Origin: Lantana camara
Lineage: Eukaryota > Streptophyta > Magnoliopsida > Lamiales > Verbenaceae
Assembly (NCBI GenBank): GCA_037501455.1
Contig: CM074858.1
Location: 103,450,001 to 103,514,000, forward strand
Length of the DNA stretch: 64,000 nt
Direction of reading: 5' to 3'
Part shown: positions 23,112 through 35,530 of the stretch, piece by piece
Layout of the letters: the number at the start of each line of letters is the position of its first letter
Numbering within the stretch: the stretch's first letter is position 1
Position numbers and translations under genes: made by a program
The notes under the pieces: model-generated
Seen by the model: the letters and a program-made list of their open reading frames with translations, nothing else
Told to the model about the DNA's origin: nothing
Databases searched by the model: none

Positions 23112-23681
23112 TGTCATGGAAAGCTTTATGTTGGAGCCAAATTCAAATCTCAGTTTGAATTTGGACCGTTGGATGGGGATTAATCTGCATCGTAGGATTG
23201 TGTTTAGGCTAAAAGAAGAAAACGACGTCGTGGCCATTAAACGCACTAAATCCTACACCGTTGATTCAGGCGCCAAAGATCGGAAGGCCAATATTCATAC
23301 TTCACTGGGTGATGATCTAACCGTTCAATATTTGAAAGATCCAAAGGCTGAGGAGAGCTGAGTTCATAGCTGGAGGGGACCATTTGTGCAGAGGTGGTTA
23401 TGCCTGGCAATTGATCGATTATTCCTTGCGTGGTGGATGGCGACATTTTCCATTCCCTTAGCTATTAGTTGAAGTATATTATTGTTGTTTTGTGCTCACT
23501 TTTGGGGCAAGCATTTTCATAGTGTAATACTCAATTCCTCTCCCCTGTTTTGTCTTCTATATTTCTCATCTCTATTTTCTGTAATTGGATTCTGGACTGT
23601 TGCATTGTTTTCTGATTAATACAATTCCATTTTATGTGGGTTTTGGTTGTAGTTATATTCATTATAATATGAATCCTTGAT
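23112..23681 (+). repeat. 5' LTR of the gypsy element
   Basis: Direct copy of 27710-28279. Substitutions relative to the right LTR lie near 23360, 23405, 23464 and 23669. The first 250 bases are also open on the plus strand, because the pol frame of this family runs into the LTR. CT-rich sequence followed by TACAATTCCATTT in the last third is a plausible promoter and polyadenylation area, but no exact site is assigned. Confidence 0.95.
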
Positions 23682-23682
23682 A

Positions 23683-23697
23683 TTTGGTATCCAGAGC
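23683..23697 (+). promoter_or_regulatory. Primer-binding site (initiator Met-tRNA type)
   Basis: TTTGGTATCCAGAGC starts one base after the left LTR. It resembles the TGGTATCAGAGC consensus used by most plant LTR retrotransposons, with one inserted C. Confidence 0.75.
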
Positions 23698-23720
23698 AAG
23701 GTGTTCCGTACGGCCTAGCT

Positions 23721-26700
23721 ATGGCAGACGGTCTCAGATCGAAAGATTTTCAGGATTTACTAAAAAAACAAGAGGGTGCTCTGATTGAGGAGAGAGCGAT
23801 GAGAGTTGCAGCGGAACAAAGAATGGATGGTCGATTCACTGACATGGATGGGAAATTCAGCGATATTTCTGGAGCAATCGCGAAGCTCACCATGCAGATG
23901 GGCGCTATTGCAGATCAAATGCAAAATTACAATCGGAACAAGTCCGTGTTGGGAGGAGGACTATCAGCCATGGGTGAAAAAAGAACTGGATCTAGGTCTG
24001 TGACCAACAGTCCAGTACTAACAGAGAGGCAGACTCAACAATCTCAAGGGAATTATGGTAACTCTTCAGCTAAAAAATATATTGAATTCCCCTTGTTTGA
24101 TGGATCTAATCCTAGAATGTGGATTAGGAAATCCCAGAAATATTTTCAATTGTTACCTTCTATTCCCGAATGTGAACGAATTATGTTGGCTTCTATTTAC
24201 TTCACGGGTACGGCAGAAACGTGGTTACAGAGTCTAGTTGAAACTAAAAGAGACCTTACCTGGGATCAGTTAATGGATGAACTGTTAAAACGTTTTGATG
24301 GGGGGGATAGGCAAATGATAGTTGGTGAATTCCACCGCTTGCGTCAAATTGGAACGGTAGAGCAGTATTTGGTTCAGTTTGAAGAACTCAAATCACAGGT
24401 GCTACTATTTTGTAAGGATCTGACAGAGGAATATTTTACAGCAGCCTTCATTTGTGGTTTAAAGGATGAAATTAAAGCTTCTGTATTCGCGGGGAAACCA
24501 CAGAACTTGGGGGACGATATTAGTTATGCTAAACACCAAGAAGCAGCTGTTGATGCTCTATTACTTAGAGCTAATGCAATTGGGAAGAATAATTCATCCC
24601 ATAAACCAGTGGTAAAAGGGACTCATATAAACAACTCTCCTAAACCTTGGAATTCTGGGAGCAAAGGAGGGTCATTCAGTAAGCCAAGTTCATTACCTAG
24701 AAAGTTTCTAACAGCGAGTGAAATGAGAGCAAGAAGAGATAAGAATCTTTGCTATAACTGCGATGAAGTTTATAGCCCAGGTCACAAGTGCATACAGAAG
24801 CAGTTATTCATCATCATCCCAAAAGAAGATGATTGGGGAGATCTGGAGGAATGTTTTGATGAAGGAGAGATCATGGAGGACAATACTGGAAATGAAGAAG
24901 TCACCATTTCTATACACTCTATTTCTGGGAAGATAAACCCTCATATGTTTAAATTTAAAGGTGAAATTGAGGGGAAAGAAGCTTTGATTATGCTTGATTG
25001 TGGGAGTACTACATGCTTTGTTGATGAGGAAATGGCAAGAGCATTAACTTGCAAGAAAGAGAACACCAAACCTATGAAAGTTACAGCAGCAGGCAGGGTA
25101 CAATTAGTCAGCAACACCATTTTTCCTGAATTTGAATGGAAAATTTAGAACCATACATTCAAATTTCCAACAAGGGTTCTAGATTTGGGTGGAGTAGATA
25201 TGGTATTAGGAGGGGATTGGCTACACAGTAAGACTCCAGTGGGTCTGGATTACAAAAACAACCGTATATCAGTTCTCAAAGAAGGAAAGAGAATCAGCTT
25301 GCAGGCTATAAAACCTCAATCAGACTTTGACTTCATTTCAGCTGAAGGTATTGAGAAAATGATAAAGAATGGGGGAAATGGCAGCATTGGTCAACTGTAC
25401 TCTCTAACTGCAGAACAATTCAGTGATGACAATGAACATTCTGATGTGAAGACCATTTTAGATCAATTCAAAGGGGTCTTTAAGGAACCAACAACCTTAC
25501 CACCAAGGAGAGACATTGAGCATAAGATTGAATTAAAACCAGATTCTGTTCCTAAGAAGCAGATTCCTTATAGGTATTCTCATGCTCAGAAGGATGAAAT
25601 TGAAATTTTGGTGAAGGGAATGTTGAAGGAGGGTATAATCAGACCTAGTCAAAGTTCTTTTGCATCCCCAGTATTGCTGGTCAAGAAAAAAGATGGTGGA
25701 TGGAGGATGTGTGTTGACTACAGGTATTTAAACACCCTCACTGTGAAACATAATTTCCCTATACCAATAATTGATGAGTTACTGGATGAGCTACATGGCT
25801 CCAGATATTTCTCCAAAATAGATCTGAGGTCAGGATATTTCCAGATTAGAATGAGAGAAGGGGATGTAGCTAAGACTAGCTTTGTGACCCATAATGGACA
25901 CTATGAATTCCTGGTCATGCCATTTGGACTATGTAATGCTCCCTCCACTTTTCAATCACTGATGAATAAGATTTTTTTCCCTACCTCAGAAAGTTTATTC
26001 TGGTATTCTTTGATGATATCTTGATTTATAGCAGAACTTGGGAGGATCATATGAAACACTTACACACTGTACTTTCCATTCTGAAGCAAAATGAGTTATA
26101 TGCTAAGTTAAGTAAGTGCAGTTTTGGCAGAACAAGTGTAGACTATTTGGGACATGTTATATCAGAGGAGGGAGTGTCTACTGATCCTGAGAAGATCAAG
26201 GTAATGGTGCAGTGGCCTACACCTAGATCTGTGAAAGAACTGAGGGGCTTCTTAGGGTTGACAGGTTACTACAGGAAGTTCATTCAACATTATGGCATGT
26301 TAAGTAAACCTTTAACAGATCTTTTAAAGAAGGATGGCTTTACATGGAATGACAAGGCAGAATCAGCTTTTGAATCACTGAAAAGAGCTGTTACATCTAC
26401 TCCAGTGCTTATATTACCTGATTTTAACAAGCCATTTGTAGTAGAGACAGATGCTAGCAATGGAGGGCTTGGAGCTGTACTGATGCAACAGAACAGGCCT
26501 ATAGCTTATTTCAGTAAAGCTTTAGGCCTTAGGGGTCAAAAACATGGGATTATCAGTTTATGAGAAAGAGTTCCTTGCAGTATTGATGGCTGTCAACAAA
26601 TGGAAACATTATTTGCAAGGACACCACTTCATTATCAAATCTGATCAGCAAAGCTTGAAACACATGCTTGAGCAGAGAATGGGAACCATCTTACAGCAGA

Positions 26701-27709
26701 AATGGATTTCTAAGTTATTGGGATTTGATTATGAAGTCCAATACAAGAAGGGAAAGGAGAATTTGGTGGCTGATGCTTTGTCTAGAGTGGATCATTCTGC
26801 TATGCAATGCAACTTGATAACTGTAGTCATACCTTCTTGGGTTACTGAGGTAAGTGAGTCTTATTCAAATGATGTTATTTTTTCTAAGATCATATAAGCT
26901 AAGTCAGTTGATGCTAATGTATATCCTGAGCTTACTTTAGTTGGGGGTTTGTTAAGGAGGAATGGGAGAATATGTGTGGGGGATGATCTATTATTGAGAA
27001 ATAAAATCATTCAGAATTTGCATGACACTTCATTAGGTGGACATTCTGGGATATTAGGGACTTATCAGAGGGTAAGGTCCATGTTTAGTTGGCCTAATCT
27101 AAAGAAAGATGTGATGAATTGGGTGAGGGAGTGTGATACTTGTCAGAAATCCAAGCATGAAAATGTGAAGTATCCGGGTCTGTTGCAACCATTAGCTATT
27201 CCAGATCAAGCTTGGGTACACATTACCATGGACTTCATTGAAGGGCTGCCCAAATCTGAAGGAAGGGATGTTATTATGGTGGTGGTAGACAGATTTAGTA
27301 AGTATGCTCATTTTTTAGCATTATCTCACCCATATACTGTTGAGTCTGTGTCTAAGTTGTTTTTAGACAACATTTACAAGCTTCATGGGATGCCTCAATC
27401 CATAGTTTCTGACAGAGATAGAGTTTTTACCAGCTCCTTCTGGAAGGAATTGTTCAGTCTGGTGGGGACAACACTTTCAATGTCAACTGCTTATCATCCT
27501 CAAACAGATGGGCAAAGTGAGAGAGTGAATCCCATAGCTGTGTGGGATCAGCGGTTATTTCCAAGAAATAATAGACCAGTTGCTCAAGTACTAGTGCAGT
27601 GGTATAATGGAACTAGAGAAGAATCAACGTGGGAAGATTACAACTACATTACCACTAAATTCCCAGAATTTGATCCTTGGGGACAAGGATCAGGAAAAGA
27701 AGGGGGCAA
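23721..27709 (+). pseudogene. gag-pol polyprotein gene with two stops, two frameshifts and a 3' deletion
   Basis: Open from 23721. Gag has a coiled N-terminus and a zinc knuckle CYNCDEVYSPGHKC (about 24750-24791). In the protease the usual D-S/T-G is DCG (24996-25004). An in-frame TAG lies at 25146-25148. Reverse transcriptase motifs follow ([34 protein letters not shown]). A 1-nt loss in a T run near 25974-25980 shifts the frame just before the FFDD catalytic box. RNase H has ETDASNGG. A 1-nt gain near 26540-26545 shifts the frame back. A TAA occurs at 26895-26897. Integrase has the zinc-binding HHCC region and D, D and E of the catalytic core. At about 27530, just after QSERVN, the sequence jumps to a chromodomain-like tail (WEDYNYITTKFPEFD), so the integrase C-terminal region is deleted. 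It cannot make its own proteins. Confidence 0.9.
27695..27709 (+). promoter_or_regulatory. Polypurine tract
   Basis: AAAAGAAGGGGGCAA directly precedes the right LTR, in the position of the plus-strand primer for reverse transcription. Confidence 0.8.
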
Positions 27710-28279
27710 TGTCATGGAAAGCTTTATGTTGGAGCCAAATTCAAATCTCAGTTTGAATTTGGACCGTTGGATGGGGATTAATCTGCATCGTAGGATTGTG
27801 TTTAGGCTAAAAGAAGAAAACGACGTCGTGGCCATTAAACGCACTAAATCCTACACCGTTGATTCAGGCGCCAAAGATCGGAAGGCCAATATTCATACTT
27901 CACTGGGTGATGATCTAACCGTTCAATATTTGAAAGATCCAAAGGCTGAGGAGAGCTAAGTTCATAGCTGGAGGGGACCATTTGTGCAGAGGTGGTTATG
28001 CCGGGCAATTGATCGATTATTCCTTGCGTGGTGGATGGCGACATTTTCCATTCCCTTAGCTGTTAGTTGAAGTATATTATTGTTGTTTTGTGCTCACTTT
28101 TGGGGCAAGCATTTTCATAGTGTAATACTCAATTCCTCTCCCCTGTTTTGTCTTCTATATTTCTCATCTCTATTTTCTGTAATTGGATTCTGGACTGTTG
28201 CATTGTTTTCTGATTAATACAATTCCATTTTATGTGGGTTTTGGTTGTAGTTATATTCATTATAATCTGAATCCTTGAT
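27710..28279 (+). repeat. 3' LTR of the gypsy element
   Basis: Direct copy of the left LTR. The polyprotein frame stays open across the purine tract and about 83 codons into this LTR, stopping at 27957-27959. Confidence 0.95.
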
Positions 28280-28284
28280 ATGGT

Positions 28285-28458
28285 TTGTTGTGATAGCCTA
28301 AAATCCATTTCCAATTCCTCTCAGGCTCTCACGGCCACTTTTGTTTATTTGGCTTGATGCTTGGATTGACATTTGACTTGTTGTATCTCTTGTTTTCTGG
28401 CAATAAATGAGGGGGATTTCGTTAGAAGCCCCAAGTTCTCATCTATCCTTTTTTTTTT

Positions 28459-28507
<49 letters not shown>

Positions 28508-29934
28508 GTTTTGTTGGCATGTTTATATTTACAAAGATATTTTTTATTTCCTTCAAATTTGCAACAAAATCTATTGTGGAAGTATTTAATTTGATTTTTC
28601 ATTCATTTTCAAACAATTGTAGAAGTATTAACGGAAGTCCTACCTGAATTCTTGTTGATGAAATCCTTTCTTTCTTTAGATGAATTCTTCCTCATAAAAT
28701 CCTGACCTAGATGAATTCTTCCTGATGAAATCCTTACCTAGATGAATTCTAAATTCTTCCTTTAACTAGATTATCTAAGGCAAGATCACCTAGATCATGA
28801 AGAAATTCCAAGTCCTTATCATAACCTACATGAAGAATGAGTTAACTTCACACACACTCCTGTGTTGGATATAATTATCATGAAAAATCCTGTATTACAA
28901 AAATTAGTTGATAAAACCCTATGTTAGCACATAATTTGTGCACCGTCCCCAAGATTAATTTGTTAGTATTTTAATTAAATGTGTTTTTCCTAAATTAGTC
29001 TTTCTTAAATTTAATATAAATTATTAGAAAAAGAGTTGTAGTCAGTTTCTCCATTTGTTTCCTACCTTTTCCTGAAAAATCACTTGGTCTAATGAATCTT
29101 TGTCTTGCAATATTTTTTTAACTTTCGAAAGACCAATAGCAACCAATCTAAAATATGAAGATAAAGTTTTAACCGTATAACCTTCTATGTTTTCTTTATC
29201 TTCATTTTCTACACTTCTTTGACCATGAAATTTCCTCAATTTTATTAACAGGTGCCTTTAATTGTAAAAGATCGGATGAACATCAACATCGTTAGATAAA
29301 AGCCGCTCAAGAGAACAGTTGAACACCCTTTAAGAAAAACTTATATTGAGAGAGAATCGAATTGGGAATCACCATAATAATTCCGTAAGAACAACTAAGT
29401 TCAAATTAAAATGTTTGAGAAAGCATGGAAACAAATTTGAAAGAGACGAAAGAAAGAAAATTATGAAAATTTAGTGCTAAATGAAAAGATAAAACCACAC
29501 TTATGTTTAAAAATCAATAAAGGAGGATAAAAATAGTAATTAACATGAAAAAATACATATTTTTATGGCGAGTGTAACTCAAACAGTCAACTTAAATTTT
29601 TTTGTGCAATAATTTATATAATACAAGGTTCACCATACCAATTTTTATAACACACAGTTTTACATAACACTTATTCCTAACATAAGGGTACTCCATGGAA
29701 AAAACTCCATGAAGAATTAATTCATTATTATTACCTAATTGAACTATATTAAGTTGGAGAATAACGTGTACAGAGAAGATTGAAACTGAAAAACTGGTAT
29801 TCTTACTAAGTTGGAGAATAATATTTACAAGTCCACCTATAAATATAACATGCAGCAGGAGGGGTGAACGTGTAATTTTTTTAAAATTTCTGTAACCAAT
29901 TTAAATATCTTGATAATGCGGCACGAGGGGTGTA
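28285..29934. other. AT-rich intergenic stretch
   Basis: Contains a TA microsatellite (28461-28503). About 28650-28760 is a short degenerate array of a unit of about 30 bases containing GATGAATTCTTCCT...ATGAAATCCT, in roughly four copies. A 65-codon open frame on the minus strand (29042-29239) has no recognisable domain. I see no gene. Confidence 0.45.
28461..28503. repeat. (AT)n microsatellite
   Basis: Uninterrupted alternating AT of about 43 bases, following a T9/A3 run. Confidence 0.95.
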
Positions 29935-30484
29935 CGTCACTACCAAAAAAAACAGGATTAGTGACTGCCAAATCGGTCACTAATCCCATAAAAATCGGTC
30001 ACTGATTTCAATCAGTGACCGATCAGTGACCGATCACGATCGGTTGGTAAAAACCTCGCAACTAATTATTCAGTGACCGATATATATCAGTCACTAAATT
30101 AGTGACCGATATATATCGGTCACTAATATAAAAAAAACGGTCACTAACCAAATTATCTTCCTTTGTTGAGTCGGTCATAAATCGGTCACTAATTTTCTTC
30201 AATTCAGGATGGATTTATTTTGTGACCGATTATATCGGTCACTAATTAATTTAGCAGATTTTTAATTTTAATATTCAATTAAAATTGTATTTTTTTTATT
30301 TTTAACTCCTCTATTATTTTAATGAATCATTTAAAAACCTATTTCAAATAAACAAAAATAATAATACCAAACAAAATACTGTAACACCCCAAACATAATA
30401 TCATAACCATATTACAAATTATCCAATTAAAAGTAGGAAGTTTCTCAAACCATTAATAACAAGTCAAATAAATTTTCATCAAGT

Positions 30485-30780
30485 TTTGATCACCATTGTT
30501 TCATGTAAACTCCGAAAGACTTCGACTTGTTGGATGCTTGGCCCGAATTAGCTGCTTCTAAAGTATTCAATCTCTCTGAGCACTTGGCCAAAGTCGCCGA
30601 TAAAGCTTCTTCTCGTTGTCTTGCCTCGTCAACCACTTTCTTTGCCTCCTCGGCGATCTTTTTTGCTTCCTCCATGATTTTTGCGTCCCTAATTGCAGCC
30701 AACTCTTTCTTTTGCTAACTTTTCTTCAATCACCTTCATCTGTTCTTCATCTAACTTCGACTACTAGACATATTACTGCA
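30485..30780 (-). pseudogene. Remnant of an En/Spm-type plant transposase (Ptta-like) coding region
   Basis: Read on the minus strand, an open stretch encodes a charged coiled coil (EEAKKIAEEAKKVVDEARQ) and ends SKSFGVYMKQW before a stop near 30490. Upstream, after a 1-nt frame change near 30705, the coding pattern continues with KLDEEQMKVIEEKLAKE. The C-terminal coiled coil of the Ptta/En/Spm plant transposase family has this composition, and the location inside a CACTA element fits. A possible further exon in the same orientation lies near 31440-31560 (KEAEQMGYDPKAHP-like). The gene is incomplete and broken. Confidence 0.5.
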
Positions 30781-32479
30781 TAGATTATTAAAGACAAAAT
30801 CGGTAAAACTTATGTACAATCCAATGACAAAACCAAATCATGCAAAGCCCAATCAAACAAGAAATGCTTGAAAATACAAAACATACCTTCTTACAAATCC
30901 ACTAATATCTTCAAGAAGTAATTCTTTGGATTGTTCTCTTGTTCTCGGATACACTATATCACGTACATACAACCACCAAGATGGTCAACCTATGCAAAAA
31001 GCTAATTATTCAAAACAATATAATAATATTTGTACTATCTTCACAAAGAAAGACTTTAATAATGAAAAGAATTAATGAATTCTATATTCGATATATTTAG
31101 GAATATAAATCAAATATATATTGTATATAGCTAAATAATATATCTAATATATATCTAAAAATGTATATTCCATCGAAATCACGGTAGCTAACTATGTATT
31201 GCTAATATATATCTAATATGTATAGTTGTTAAATATCTAATATATATATGAATATGTACACCTAATAAATATTTAATATATTGATTTAGCTCTAATATCG
31301 AAACAACTAAAATGATTATGTTCTGTATATAGATTAATTTGTAATATTATTTAGCTTCTGTAATATTATTACAGCTGTATATCTTTAAAAATCAAATATA
31401 TTCCATCAAATATTATTTATAGTTTCTGTTATTCAACTAGGGGTGAGCTTTCGGATCATACCCCATTTGCTCTGCCTCTTTGCGTTTGTATACCCTGCCT
31501 CTTCCTCTCTATTCCTGGATCAATTTATCAAGCATTCTCTTAATCTCCCACACAAGCTTTGCAAGACAAACATTTTCAGAAAACTAAATGAACAAGTTAC
31601 TTCTTGATTTGTTCACCGGTTGCTTCTTTTCTTACAAGTTACTTAAATGTTCAAATTTTGTTAACAATTTAGCAAACATTTACCTCCCTCACCAAGTCCA
31701 GTTGCTCAGAAAATAGCATTTACTTTGACTGTGATGATAGCATGATAAAGAAGATGAAGCAGATTTGGATAGCTAAACTAAGTTGAAACACAAATTTCCT
31801 CCCTCACCAACTCCAGTTGCTCATAAACACTAACTATTTATTATAAATCAACTAAAATTCCAGAAGATTAGTACTAATACCTTATGCAAATTTCCTTAAA
31901 GAAGTACATAGAACCTATATGCAAAGCCTGAACTTCTAACTTTTTTTCATATTTCCAATTCATCCAAACACATAATAGAAGAGAATTACCTGAATACAGA
32001 GTAGCATTACCAAAGCCCATCTTTCCTCACCCATCTTCTCCATATTCACCAAGAAAATATGCACTTAAAAACCCATCTTCTGGTGGAAGAGAACAAAAGC
32101 AACATTGCCACATTGCCTGGTAATCTTTCTTCAACCTTCAAAAGCACACAATGTCCACAAGGAGTTTAATGAAAATACATCAAGCAAACCCCCTGTAGGT
32201 TAGAAGCTCCAACACTACGCCATCACTCACTCAACTCAGACCCAAAAATTCTTAAAAAAGCAGCAGGAAATGTAGTAACAATTAAGCAGATATTAAACAC
32301 ATATCTTAAACACCCACAACAAAACTCCATCCTCATTAATCATCACATTTCATACTATGAAATTTCTCATAGTTAACACTCATTCGTAAATAGTTTCCTA
32401 GCTAATACTTGTTTTAACTCAACCTTATACTTTCCCAATCTTTTCCATACAGAAAAATACTTCTAATAAACAGTTATTT

Positions 32480-33010
32480 TTTCAATTACCTCTCTTGCCG
32501 TTGATAATCGCCTCTGTCCGTAGCCCTTAAGTCTCGCCTCTGTCCATCGCCGTCGAATTTAGCTTTCGCCATCCATTCTCCGGTGAGAGAAGAACGGCTT
32601 GTGGGGAGAAGAAGTGAGGAAGAGGGGGCTCGTTGGACACAGCCATTCTAGAACTATCACAAATTTCTTTTTTCAGCTCTCTAAAACAAAAATTATACCT
32701 TAATATCTCAACACAAATCCTTACCTCTTATTGTATTATTCCAACTTCTGGCGGCGGCTTGCGGTAGACATAGCGAGAGCGGAAGAGCAGCTACGTCGCC
32801 GGTGGCTTGCAGCGAGAACGAGAGAAGGCAACGGGATGGCTTAGGAGGGGGAGGGGGGGGGACGGCTATGTCGGCGATGACTTGTAGCAGCGGACGGAAG
32901 CTTAAGGCAGCGGAGCGGCGGCAAGAGCTGCGAGTTGGGTGAGAGACACATAGCGGCGGATGGAGTTTTGGGGGGGAGAAATTTTGCCCTAAGTATTTGG
33001 GGTTGAGAGA
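32480..33010 (-). other. GC-rich exon-like zone inside the CACTA element
   Basis: Two GC-rich blocks stand out from AT-rich surroundings. On the minus strand each ends in a plausible donor, AAGAG|GTAAGG near 32730 and CAAGAG|GTAATT near 32490. They contain CGCCGCC-type codon-rich sequence but no frame long enough to recognise. They may be the untranslated first exons of the element's own transcript or a captured host-gene fragment. Confidence 0.4.
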
Positions 33011-33281
33011 ATGAGAGCTTACAAAGAAATTGGTGAAAACGGAATGAAGCGGGACAATTTTAGAATGAAAAAATGAAAGCGGGACTGGGCGGCATAATTT
33101 TAGGCTGAGAATGAAAATATAATTACTATTAAAATGTTAAAGTAACAAATAGTATTTAACATATATATATATATATTAGGAAAATTACATTAATAGATAA
33201 AAGTATTAAATTTTATATATTTAGTTTCATAAAAAAATTAGTTAGTAAGTTGTTTAAATGTTATTTGATTTTCTTACTAAG

Positions 33282-35530
33282 TTGAAACTTGATTTGATTC
33301 ATAAATCGATCTAACATTCTTTCAAAGTATGAACTTCGAATCAATTATCAGGTGGATCAATTTAATATAATGAATACTTCGAAACATATTTTTTTAAAAA
33401 TTAACCTAACAAAGTTAAGTCGAGATTCAAATTAAATTTAATACAATTTTGAAACTTGATTTGATTCATACAAATCAATTCGAACATTCTTACAATGTAT
33501 GAATTTCGAATTAATTTTCAGGTTGATCATTTTGATTCAATGAATACTATGAAGCATATTATTTTAATTAACTATCGAACAAAGTTAATTTGAGTTTTAA
33601 ATTTAATTTAATGAAGTTGAAACTTATATAATTCACGAATCGATTGTAACATTATTCCAAAGTATGAATTTCGAATCAATTATCCTGTAGATCATTTCTT
33701 TTTTGGGGTCCAAATTATCCTGTGGCTCATTTTGATTCAAAGAATACTTCGAAATATATTTTTTAAAATTAATCTAACAAAGTTAAATCTAGTTTTAAAT
33801 TATATTTAACTAAGTTGAAACTTGATTTGATTTGATGAATAATTCAAAATATAGTTTTTTAAATTAGCCTAACAAAGTTAAGTCGAGTTTGAAATTAAAT
33901 TTAATAAAATCACTACAAAAAAATTCATTTTTCGTGACAATTTGTTGTGACGAAAAATAATAGCGTCATAAAAGATTACACTATAGCGACAATCTATAAG
34001 TTTGTCACTACAAAATAAACTTTAAGAGACAAATGTTTATATGTCACGAAAGACTTTATTTTATATGACAAAATTTAATTTTCGTCACAAAATATTCAGA
34101 CATATGTCACGCTAAATGGTACAATGTACGATGTCCAATTATTTAACCTCTTGTGACGAAATAATTTGCTACTTATGTATCATATATATGACAAATTTTA
34201 GGTTTGTCACAAGAAATTACTTTGTTGTGATAAAAAATAATATCGTCATATAAAATATTGTTATTTTACAAATTATTTGCATGTGACAACCTATAATAGT
34301 CACTATAGAATTATGGTATCATGACAAATTTTTTATTGTCACAATAGGTCATTTGTGGTGACAAAATTAATTATTATCATGTGAAATATTTTTGTTTTAT
34401 ATAAGTTTTTAATTGTGACAAGTTCGTATTGTTACCATAGAAATTATAATGTTATGATTAATGATTGGTCGTCACAATAATTAGTTTTGTCGTGACCAAA
34501 TGTAATATTGTCATATAAAAATTTATTATTTTAAAAATCATTTTGTTATGATATATTCATATTGTCATAATAAAAATATGTTACGTGATAATAAGTTTGT
34601 TGTCATAAAAATTTCTTTATTTGTGACAAAATATATGTTGTCATAATAGATTTAATACAAAAATTCTATATTTTAAACTAATAACAAAAAAATATATTAA
34701 ACTAAGAACACAAAATATATTTAAAATTTTCTATTTTAAACTAATAACACAAAAATATTTAAATAATTAACTTAAATTAGTGTATGAATATATTCTATTG
34801 TTATTAAATATATTAAAATTTTAATTTTCTTTACTTAATTATTTTGTGACGAAATATGATATGGTGACAAATATGTTTGTCACAAGAGGTGCCCAACTGA
34901 CATGGTTGTAGTGACAAATATATGACTATGATGACAATAAGGGTAAGATATGTGACAAAAAGTTTGTCACAATAGAGCATAATGTTGTGACAAAAACGTT
35001 TGTCATAATAAGTGGTCATTTGACCGGGCCTTTAGTGACAAAATTGAATTGCAGTGACAATACATATATACTGTTGTGACAATAAGTTTGTCACAAGAAT
35101 GGAGTTTTTCGTGACAAAAGTGCATTTGTCACAAACCTATTGTGATGAATGTAGAAATTGTCGTCTGGAACTTTATACGACGGGCCTGTTGCGACGGCGA
35201 CTGTGACAAAAATAATCGCCACAATAGATTTATTGTGACAAAATTACCATGTATTGCGACAAATTATTTTGTCACAAAAAAGTGTTTTTTTTTGTAGTGA
35301 ATTTTGAAACTAGATCTAATTCACGAATCGATTCTAGCATTCTTATAAATTATAAAGTTCAAATGAATTCTTAGTGGATCATTTGGATTCAACGAATAAT
35401 TTAATAAAGTTGAAACTTGATCTGATTCACGAATTGATTCTAACATTCTTCTAAATTATGAACTTCGAATCAATTCTCAAATGGATCATTTTGATTCAAT
35501 TAATATTTCAAAACATATTTAAATAGTTAA
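33282..35530 (+). repeat. AT-rich tandem array, unit about 167 bp, split by a transposon
   Basis: Units begin TTGAAACTTGATTTGATTCA and run through AACATTCTTxxAAxTATGAA, CGAATCAATT, GGATCATTTTGATTCAATGA and CTAACAAAGTTAAGT. Starts are near 33282, 33449, 33617 and 33815, then 35304 and 35410 beyond the inner CACTA element. Spacing is 167-168 in the best units. The fourth is longer because of an internal duplication, and the last ones are shortened. The array lies within the outer CACTA element. Confidence 0.8.
33911..35299. mobile_element. Inner CACTA-type element, 1.4 kb, 3-bp TSD
   Basis: Starts CACTACAAAAAAATTC and ends with the complementary TTTTTTTTTGTAGTG. AAT is duplicated on both sides (33908-33910 and 35300-35302). 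The whole body is filled with short TTTGTCACAA/TTGTGACAAA words in both orientations, particularly at both ends. There is no coding region. The termini and subterminal words differ from those of the outer element, so it belongs to another CACTA family. Confidence 0.9.

Larger units (their letters stand above)
23112..28279 (+). mobile_element. Young Ty3/gypsy LTR retrotransposon, defective
   Basis: Two direct 570-bp LTRs (23112-23681 and 27710-28279) start TGTCATGGAA and end CCTTGAT. The flanking 5-bp direct repeat ATGGT occurs at 23107-23111 and 28280-28284. A primer-binding site complementary to the initiator Met-tRNA type (TTTGGTATCCAGAGC, 23683-23697) follows the left LTR. A purine tract, AAAAGAAGGGGGCAA (27695-27709), precedes the right LTR. 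The gene order gag, protease, reverse transcriptase, RNase H, integrase, chromodomain is that of a plant chromovirus. By eye the LTRs differ at only four positions. The last base of the LTR is ambiguous because the terminus is TG...AT and not the usual TG...CA. Confidence 0.95.

Noticed and set aside
30368..30390. TGTAACACCCCAAAC, resembling the start of the solo LTR family
   Set aside because: Only about 15 bases match and the following sequence does not align, so this may be chance.
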